Positions 14,906 through 22,799 of a stretch of DNA of 22,799 bases are shown here, piece after piece. Under the pieces are notes generated by a model. The model saw only the letters and a program-made list of their open reading frames with translations, ran no database searches and had not been told where the DNA came from. Every line of letters starts with the position of its first letter. Position 1 is the first letter of the stretch. The stretch lies in the NCBI GenBank assembly GCA_025458665.1, contig JALOSG010000035.1, forward strand, positions 1 to 22,799, read 5' to 3'. The position numbers and the translations under genes were made by a program. This DNA comes from Serpentinimonas sp. GTDB taxonomy: Bacteria; Pseudomonadota; Gammaproteobacteria; Burkholderiales; Burkholderiaceae_C.

Positions 14906-15730
14906 ATGACACAACAACTCCAACAGATCATCGACGCCGCCTGGGACAACCGGGGCCAGCTTTCCTCCACCAGCGCGCCGCAGGAGGTGCTGGACGCCGT
15001 GGAGCACGTCATCAGCGAACTCAACAGTGGCAAGCTGCGCGTGGCCACGCGGGAAGGCGTGGGCCAGTGGACCGTGCACCAGTGGATCAAGAAGGCCGTG
15101 CTGCTGAGCTTCCGCCTGAAAGACAACGAGATCATGCAGGCCGGTGATCTGGCTTTCTACGACAAGGTGAAAACCAAGTTCGCTCACCTGAGCCCGCAGG
15201 AAATGGCCGCCACCGGCGTGCGCGTGGTGCCGCCGGCCGTGGCGCGCCGTGGCAGCTTCATTGCCAAGGGCGCCATCCTCATGCCCAGCTACGTGAACAT
15301 TGGCGCCTATGTGGGTGAAGGCACCATGGTGGACACCTGGGCCACGGTGGGTTCCTGCGCACAGGTGGGTGCCAACGTGCACCTGAGTGGCGGCGTGGGC
15401 CTGGGTGGCGTGCTGGAGCCGTTGCAGGCCAACCCCACCATCATCGAAGACAACTGCTTCATTGGCGCGCGTTCCGAGGTGGTGGAAGGCGTGATCGTGG
15501 AAGAGAACTCGGTCATCTCCATGGGTGTGTACATTGGCCAGAGCACCCCGATTTACGACCGCGCCACCGGCGAAATCACCTACGGCCGCGTCCCGGCGGG
15601 CTCTGTGGTCATCAGCGGCAGCCTGCCCAAAGACGGTGGCAGGTACAGCCTGTATGCTGCGATCATCGTCAAGCGGGTGGATGCGCAGACCCGCGCCAAA
15701 ACCAGCCTGAACGATCTGCTGCGCGACTGA
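14906..15730 (+). CDS. dapD: 2,3,4,5-tetrahydropyridine-2,6-dicarboxylate N-succinyltransferase
   Basis: Transfers succinyl from succinyl-CoA to tetrahydrodipicolinate, the step before DapC in the succinylase route to diaminopimelate. The 274 residues equal the usual length. An alpha-helical N-terminal domain is followed by a left-handed beta-helix of hexapeptide repeats (for example GAILMPSYVNIGAYVGEGTM and IIEDNCFIGARSEVVEGV). The C-terminal end SLPKDGGRYSLYAAIIVKRVD is typical of the family. The start at MTQQLQQIIDAAW matches family N-termini. The bases before it are pyrimidine-rich with no ribosome binding site, and the tandem 15-bp repeats lie just upstream. It is co-directional with dapC, 73 bases away. 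Confidence 0.96.
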   Translation: MTQQLQQIIDAAWDNRGQLSSTSAPQEVLDAVEHVISELNSGKLRVATREGVGQWTVHQWIKKAVLLSFRLKDNEIMQAGDLAFYDKVKTKFAHLSPQEMAATGVRVVPPAVARRGSFIAKGAILMPSYVNIGAYVGEGTMVDTWATVGSCAQVGANVHLSGGVGLGGVLEPLQANPTIIEDNCFIGARSEVVEGVIVEENSVISMGVYIGQSTPIYDRATGEITYGRVPAGSVVISGSLPKDGGRYSLYAAIIVKRVDAQTRAKTSLNDLLRD

Positions 15731-15784
15731 GCCGAACCGTTCCGGAGCGGCCCAGCAAGGGCCACACTTACACAGGGGATACGC

Positions 15785-16985
15785 ATGGGCATGATGGAGA
15801 AACTTCTGCATCTGATGAACGAGAAGAAGGCCTCGGACATCTACATCTCGGCGTCTTCTCCGGTGCAGATACGAGAAGAAGGCCTCGGACATCTACATCT
15901 CGGCGTCTTCTCCGGTGCAGATCAAGATCAACGGCGTGGTGATGCCGGTGAATGCCCAGCCGCTGGCGCCCAACGCGCCGCAGGCCTTGCTGGCCGAAAT
16001 CGTGTCCCCGGAGCAGATGCGGGAGTTCGAATCCACCGGCGAGCTCAACATTGCCATTCCTCTGGACAACGTGGGGCGTTTCCGTATCAGCGCCATGAAG
16101 CAGCGCGGCACCTGCGCCATTGTCATCCGCTTCATCAACGTGGTGATTCCCAGCGTAGAGTCGCTCAACATTCCGCCGGTGCTCAGCGACATGATCATGG
16201 CCAAACGCGGGCTGATGCTGGTGGTGGGTGCCACCGGATCGGGCAAGAGCACCACGCTGGCTGCGCTGCTGGACCACCGCAACACGCACAGCACCGGGCA
16301 CATTCTCACCATCGAAGACCCGGTGGAGTACCTGTTCCGCAACAAGAAATCGGTGGTGAACCAGCGCGAGGTGGGTACCGACACCGCGTCGCTGCACATC
16401 GCGCTGAAAAACGCGCTGCGCCAGGCGCCCGACGTGATCCTGATTGGCGAGATCCGCGACCGCGAGACCATGTCGCAGGCGATTGCGTATTCCCAGTCGG
16501 GGCATCTGGTGCTGGCCACCATGCACGCCAACAACAGCTACCAGGCGCTCAACCGGGTGCTCAACTTCTACCCGGTGGAGGTGCGCGCCTCCATGCTCAA
16601 CGATCTGGCCTCGGCCCTCAAGGCCATAGTGTCGCAGCGGCTGTTGCGCACCGTGGACGGTGGCCGGGTGCCAGCGGTGGAGGTGATGATCAACGGGCGC
16701 CTGATCAGTGAGCTGATCGAGAAAGGCGACTTCTTCGGTGTCCGTGAGGCACTGGAGAAGTCCATGGCCGAAGAGTCCCAGACGTTCGAGGCCGACCTGG
16801 CCCGCCTCATCCGCGAAGGCAAGATCGACCGCAAGGAAGGCCTGGCCAACGCCGATTCGCCCACCAACCTCATGTGGCGTCTGGAAAACGAAGTCGCTGG
16901 CCGCAACACCGGCGCAGCGGCCGTTACTGCCGTCCCGGAGGCCCAGTCCATGTTCACCGAATTCAGCCTGGATGTACCGCGCTGA
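15785..16985 (+). pseudogene. pilU: Type IV pilus retraction ATPase PilU, frameshifted by a 52-bp tandem duplication
   Basis: PilT-like hexameric ATPase that assists type IV pilus retraction and twitching motility. From ATG 15785 (AGGGGA five bases upstream) the first 29 residues read as normal PilU. A perfect second copy of 52 bases then shifts the frame, and the shifted frame runs on to a stop at 16711 as a nonsense 308-residue product. From 15923 the true frame continues to 16985 with Walker A GATGSGKST, the Asp-box segment HILTIEDPVEY, Walker B VILIGEIRDRETM and the His-box segment GHLVLATMHANN. Removing one 52-base copy gives exactly 382 residues, the length of Pseudomonas PilU. The PilT-specific AIRNLIRE motif is absent. 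The only in-frame rescue start is GTG 15915, which would lose the first 26 residues. The coding sequence is otherwise undamaged, so the event looks recent. Confidence 0.9.
15819..15922 (+). repeat. Perfect 52-bp tandem duplication inside pilU
   Basis: Bases 15819-15870 and 15871-15922 are identical and abut directly. The unit begins ACGAGAAGAAGG and ends CGGTGCAGAT. Its length is 17 codons plus one base, so it shifts the reading frame by one. Confidence 0.98.
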
Positions 16986-17004
16986 CATTGCCCTGCACCA
17001 TTCC

Positions 17005-18171
17005 ATGACCGCCACCCTGAGCCTGACCGAGGCACTCATTGCCCAGCCCTCTGTCACCCCCCAAGACGCCGACTGCCAGCAGCTCATTGCCAGCCGCCTG
17101 GCCCCGCTGGGCTTTGCCTGCGAAACCATAGCCAGCGGCCCGGACAGCTTCCGTGTCACCAACCTGTGGGCCAAGCGCCCCGCGGCCAAGCCCGGAGCGC
17201 CCCTGCTGGTGTTTGCCGGCCACACCGATGTGGTGCCCACCGGCCCGCTGGACCAGTGGGACAGCGACCCCTTCGTGCCCACCCACCGCGACGGCAAACT
17301 GTTTGGCCGTGGCGCCAGCGACATGAAGACATCGCTGGCCGCCATGGTGGTGGCGTGCGAGGAGTTCGTGGCCAGCCACCCAGAACCCGACCTGAACATT
17401 GCTTTCCTGCTCACCAGCGACGAAGAAGGCCCCGCGCACGACGGCACGGTGGTGGTGTGCCGCGAACTGCAGGCCCGGGGCGAAAAGCTGGACTACTGCA
17501 TCGTGGGTGAGCCGACGTCGGTGCAACGCACCGGCGACATGATCAAGAACGGCCGGCGCGGCACCATGAGCGGCAAGCTCACCGTGCGTGGCGTTCAGGG
17601 GCACATTGCCTACCCGCATCTGGCACGCAACCCCATACACATGCTGGCGCCCGCGCTGGCCGAACTGGCCACCACGCACTGGGACCACGGCAACGAACAC
17701 TTTCCGCCCACCAGCTGGCAGGTGAGCAACATCCACGGCGGCACCGGTGCCAGCAACGTGATTCCAGCCACGGTGGTGGTGGACTTCAACTTTCGTTTTT
17801 CCACCGAGTCCACCGCCGAAGGCCTGCAGCAACGCGTGGCCGACATCCTGGCGCGCCACGGCCTGGCCCAGGACGTGGACCTGAAGTGGACCGTGGGCGG
17901 CCTGCCCTTCCTCACCCGCCCCGGTACGCTGGTGGATGCGGTGCGCAGCGCCATCCACGACGAAACCGGGCTGGACGCCGAGCTGTCCACCACCGGGGGA
18001 ACGAGCGACGGGCGCTTCATTGCGCAGATCTGCCCGCAGGTCATTGAACTGGGCCCGCCCAACGCCACCATCCACAAACTCAACGAGTGCGTGAACCTGG
18101 CCGACATCGAGCCGCTGAAGAACATTTACCGCCGGGTGCTGGAAAAGCTCTCCGCCCCGCACCACCCATGA
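17005..18171 (+). CDS. dapE: Succinyl-diaminopimelate desuccinylase
   Basis: A zinc hydrolase of the M20 family that removes succinate from N-succinyl-L,L-diaminopimelate, giving diaminopimelate for lysine and cell wall. It has 388 residues. Metal and catalytic residues are visible: His73 and Asp75 (AGHTDVVPTG), Asp106 (GRGASDMK), Glu140/Glu141 (SDEEGPA), a glutamate in VGEPTS, and His357 (NATIHKLNE). The dimerisation domain between them is intact. The ATG at 17005 is 19 bases after the pilU stop and has no ribosome binding site, so translation may normally depend on ribosomes finishing pilU. The stop overlaps the prmB start as ATGA. The frame is open upstream to 16738, but that region lies within pilU. 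Confidence 0.95.
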   Translation: MTATLSLTEALIAQPSVTPQDADCQQLIASRLAPLGFACETIASGPDSFRVTNLWAKRPAAKPGAPLLVFAGHTDVVPTGPLDQWDSDPFVPTHRDGKLFGRGASDMKTSLAAMVVACEEFVASHPEPDLNIAFLLTSDEEGPAHDGTVVVCRELQARGEKLDYCIVGEPTSVQRTGDMIKNGRRGTMSGKLTVRGVQGHIAYPHLARNPIHMLAPALAELATTHWDHGNEHFPPTSWQVSNIHGGTGASNVIPATVVVDFNFRFSTESTAEGLQQRVADILARHGLAQDVDLKWTVGGLPFLTRPGTLVDAVRSAIHDETGLDAELSTTGGTSDGRFIAQICPQVIELGPPNATIHKLNECVNLADIEPLKNIYRRVLEKLSAPHHP

Positions 18172-19117
18172 CCCTGCACGCCCTGCTGGCCGCCGCAGCC
18201 GAAAGGCTGCAGGCGGCCCATCTTTTTTATGGCCACGGCACCCAGAGCGCGCACGACGAGGCCGCCTGGCTGGTGCTGTGGCGCCTGGGCCTGCCGCTGG
18301 ATACCGATGTGTCTGCGCACAGCGAAGCAGGCCAGCGTGGCCTGACTGCCGACGAAGAAGCCGCCGTGTGGGCGCTGATTGAGGAGCGCATTCAAACCCG
18401 CAAACCCGCCGCTTACCTGACCCGCGAGGCCTGGCTGCAGGGTGTGCCTTTTTATGTGGACGAGCGCGCCATCGTGCCGCGCAGCTTCATTGCCGAACTG
18501 ATTGCCCAGGACCCCGACAGCGACCCCGACGCCGAAGCCGATGGCCCCGAGAGCCTGGACCCCTGGCTGGGGCCCCACACGCAGCGCGTGCTCGACCTGT
18601 GCACCGGCAACGGCAGCCTGGCCGTGCTGGCGGCCATGGCCTGGCCCGATGTGCAGGTGGATGCCTCGGACATTTCCCCCGACGCGCTGGCCGTGGCCCG
18701 CATCAACGTGGAGCGCCACGGCCTGCAGGACCGCATACAACTGCTGCAGTCCGATGGCTGGCAGGGCATTGCCGGCCGCTACGACCTGATCCTGTGCAAC
18801 CCGCCCTACGTGAGCCGCGCCGCCATGCAGAGCCTGCCCGCCGAATACCTGGCCGAGCCCGCCCTGGCGCTGGACGGTGGCGCCCAGGGCGCCGACGACG
18901 GCATGGATTTCGTGCGCCACCTGCTGGCGCAAGCGCCGGCGCACATGAACGAGGGCAGCGTGCTGGTGCTGGAGATTGGCAACGAGCGCGCGCATTTCGA
19001 GCGCGCCTTCCCGCGGCTGGAAGCCTACTGGCCCGAGACCTCCGTGGGTACCGACCCTGTGCTGCTGATCACCCGCGAAGCCTTGCTGCGCAGTGGTACA
19101 GGCGCGGAGGTGCAGCC

Positions 19118-19121
<4 letters not shown>
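18168..19121 (+). CDS. prmB: Ribosomal protein uL3 glutamine N5-methyltransferase
   Basis: An SAM-dependent methyltransferase of the HemK family that modifies a glutamine in ribosomal protein L3. It has 317 residues. The AdoMet motif DLCTGNGSLAVLA starts at about residue 143 and the catalytic NPPY is at 211-214. The segment IVPRSFIAELI (102-112) and the CTG form of motif I favour PrmB over the release-factor methyltransferase PrmC, which usually has a GTG motif. The N-terminal helical domain is complete from MTLHALL. It overlaps dapE (ATGA) upstream and the ABC-F gene (ATGA) downstream, so all three are one translational unit. Confidence 0.92.
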
Positions 19122-21129
<2,008 letters not shown>

Positions 21130-21130
<1 letters not shown>

Positions 21131-22799
21131 TGCCTGAGGCTTCCACGGCGTTGCAAACCTGGGGCGTACTGGCCGTTTTCCTGCTGGTCTATCTGGGCAT
21201 GTTTCTGGGTGGCCTGCCGCGCTTGCAGCTGGACCGTTCGGGGGTGGCCGTGCTGGGCGCCATTGCGGCGATTGCGCTCACTGGCATGCCACTGGAAGAA
21301 GCCGCGCGCAGCATAGACCTGCCCACCCTGGTGCTGCTGTTCGCCTTCATGCTGATTTCGGCGCAGTTGCGCCTGGGCGGTTTTTACAGCGCCACCACAC
21401 GCTGGGTGGGCCGCCAGCCGCTGTCGGAACGCGGGCTGCTGGCCGCACTCATTGCCACGGCGGGAGTGCTGTCGGCGGTGTTTTCCAACGACGTGATCTG
21501 CCTGGCCATGACCCCGGTGGTGGTGCAGTTGTGCCTGGACCGCCGCCTGCCGCCGGTGCCCTACTTGCTGGGGCTCGCGTGTGCAGCCAACATCGGCTCG
21601 GCGGCCACACTCATAGGCAACCCTCAGAACATGCTGATTGGTTCGGTGCTGCAACTGCCGTTTGCCGGCTACGCCAGCGCTGCGCTGCTGCCGGTGGGTT
21701 TGAGCCTGCTGTGGCTCTGGGTGTGGCTGGGGTGGGGGGTGGGGTGGGTGGTGGGGCGCGGCAACGGCGGTGGCAAGACTTTGCCCGCAGCCACCCCCTA
21801 CCCCATCCATGCCGACCCCGCACCCGCCTTCGACCGCTGGCAAAGCGCCAAAGGCCTGGCCGTTGCCGCGGCCCTGCTGGCGGTGTTCCTTTTCACCGAC
21901 TGGCCGCCCGCACCCGCCGCACTGGTGGGGGCGGGCCTGTTGCTGCTCAGTCGCCGCGTGGCGTCCAGCCGGGTCATGGGCCTCATCGACTGGCCCTTGC
22001 TGCTGCTGTTCATAGGGCTTTTCGTGGTGAACCATGCCATGGCCTGGGCAGGCTGGCCAGAGCGTGCCGTGGCGGCGCTGGCCAGCATGGGCGTGCTGCT
22101 GAGCGAACCATTCACCCTGCTGGTGGGCAGTGCGGTGCTGTCCAACGCGGTGTCCAACGTGCCTGCGGTCATGCTGCTGCTGCCGCATGTGCAGGACAGC
22201 CCGGCCGTGCAGCAGTTGGGCACGTTGCTGGCGCTGGCCAGCACCTTCGCGGGCAACCTGCTGCTGGTGGGTTCCATCGCCAACCTGATTGTGGTGGACC
22301 TGGCCCGGCGCCAGGGTGTGCACATCGACTGGCGCGTGCACCTGCGCACGGGCGTTCCCGTCACGCTGGGCTCCCTGCTGGTGGTGGCCGTGCTGGTGGC
22401 CTGGCCCGCACGGGCACAGGCCCAGCCCCGGTCCGCACCCGACTTGCAGCCCTTCACCGCCAAGGTGGTGCGTGTGGCCGATGGCGACAGCCTCACCGTG
22501 CTCGATGCTTCCCAACAGCAGCACCGCATCCGGCTCGCGGGGATCGATGCGCCAGAGCGCCAGCAACCCTTCAGCCAGCGCTCGCGCGAGCACCTGTCCA
22601 GCCTGGTGGCTGGGCAGACCGTGCGGGTGGAACCCAGCAAGCTGGACCGTTACCAACGCATGGTGGCCAAGGTGTTTGTGCAAGGCCAGGACGCCAGCCT
22701 CGCCCAGCTGCAGGCAGGGCTGGCGTGGCTCTACAAAGATTTCGAGCGGGAGCAGCCGCGTGAGGACCGGCTGGCTTACGCAGTAGCCGTAGACGCAGC
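21130..22799 (+). CDS. Ion-transporter superfamily (ArsB/NhaD/SLC13-like) permease fused in frame to a thermonuclease domain; 3' end outside window
   Basis: One open frame of 556 complete codons with no stop. Residues 1-425 form a polytopic permease of about 11-12 helices with ion-transporter hallmarks SNDVICLAMTPVV, GNPQNMLIG, SNVPAVMLLLP and GSIANLIVV; the substrate may be an anion or arsenite, or it may be an Na+/H+ exchanger. From about residue 442 the frame is a staphylococcal-nuclease domain: Asp453 (VADGDS), Arg468, Asp473 and Glu476 (RLAGIDAPE), and Arg510 (DRYQRMVAK), matching nuclease positions D21, R35, D40, E43 and R87. The junction AWPARAQAQ (424-432) resembles a signal peptidase I site after the last helix, so the nuclease could be released to the periplasm. 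AAGGAAG lies ten bases before the ATG, which overlaps the ABC-F stop. A separate internal start for the nuclease (GTG 22336) cannot be excluded. Confidence 0.82.
21729..21748 (+). other. Intramolecular G-quadruplex-forming motif
   Basis: Four runs of G (4, 6, 4 and 3 bases) are separated by single T loops on the coding strand, with a further G4 run just downstream (21753-21756). Single-base loops give very stable parallel quadruplexes in DNA and RNA. The motif encodes the Gly/Trp/Val part of a permease helix (about residues 200-207). Confidence 0.8.

Noticed and set aside
15737..15765. Short dyads between dapD and pilU (CCGTTCCGGAGCGG and GGCCC/GGGCC) as a terminator
   Set aside because: No T-tract follows, and pilU has its own good ribosome binding site 20 bases later, so read-through is more likely.
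15819..15922. Repeat pair considered as a CRISPR or mobile-element target duplication
   Set aside because: Only two directly abutting copies without spacers, inside a coding sequence and with no inserted element between them; it is a simple tandem duplication.
15785..16711. 308-codon frame from the pilU start taken as a real protein
   Set aside because: Only the first 29 residues match PilU. The rest is the frame-shifted reading, while all ATPase motifs lie in the other frame.

Overview
The window is high-G+C DNA that looks like a Comamonadaceae-type betaproteobacterial chromosome (Acidovorax/Hydrogenophaga-like). The genus is an inference. It rests on a class I PHA synthase, an smc-zipA pair, a dapC-dapD-pilU-dapE-prmB cluster and TRAP/Rieske accessory genes. 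Coding density is very high, many starts overlap the preceding stop, and no gap exceeds 200 bases. I saw no rRNA, tRNA, insertion sequence, prophage or CRISPR array.

Region 1 (1-3084): the 5' part of phaC (PHA synthase, minus strand, cut by the window edge), a small two-helix membrane protein gene, and a minus-strand pair maiA-pgeF whose stop and start overlap.

Region 2 (3221-8308): a putative catabolic island. Three plus-strand genes encode a phthalate-dioxygenase-type Rieske oxygenase, a glutamine-synthetase-like ligase (ATGA overlap) and an adrenodoxin-type [2Fe-2S] ferredoxin. A MarR regulator follows in convergent orientation. A TRAP substrate-binding protein without its membrane subunits is divergent from marR and ends at a clear rho-independent terminator. 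The ligase-oxygenase-ferredoxin set recalls the logic of aniline-type pathways (gamma-glutamylation coupled to oxygenation), but the oxygenase is a different type, and no reductase or amidotransferase is present.

Region 3 (8350-13575): a zinc-ribbon Nudix hydrolase converging on zipA and smc (cell division and chromosome organisation, minus strand).

Region 4 (13612-22799): a plus-strand run of dapC, dapD, pilU, dapE, prmB, a YheS-type ABC-F gene, and a permease gene that reads without a stop into a staphylococcal-nuclease-type domain and leaves the window. pilU, the twitching motility ATPase gene, is broken by a perfect 52-bp tandem duplication that shifts the reading frame. Excision of one copy would restore a 382-residue protein exactly.

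The most notable points are the pilU duplication, the permease-nuclease fusion with a signal-peptidase-like site at the junction, and the Rieske/ligase/ferredoxin operon. Smaller points are a tandem 15-bp repeat ahead of dapD, a tight G-quadruplex motif in the permease gene, and several genes with a -10-like hexamer close to a start codon that has no Shine-Dalgarno sequence.
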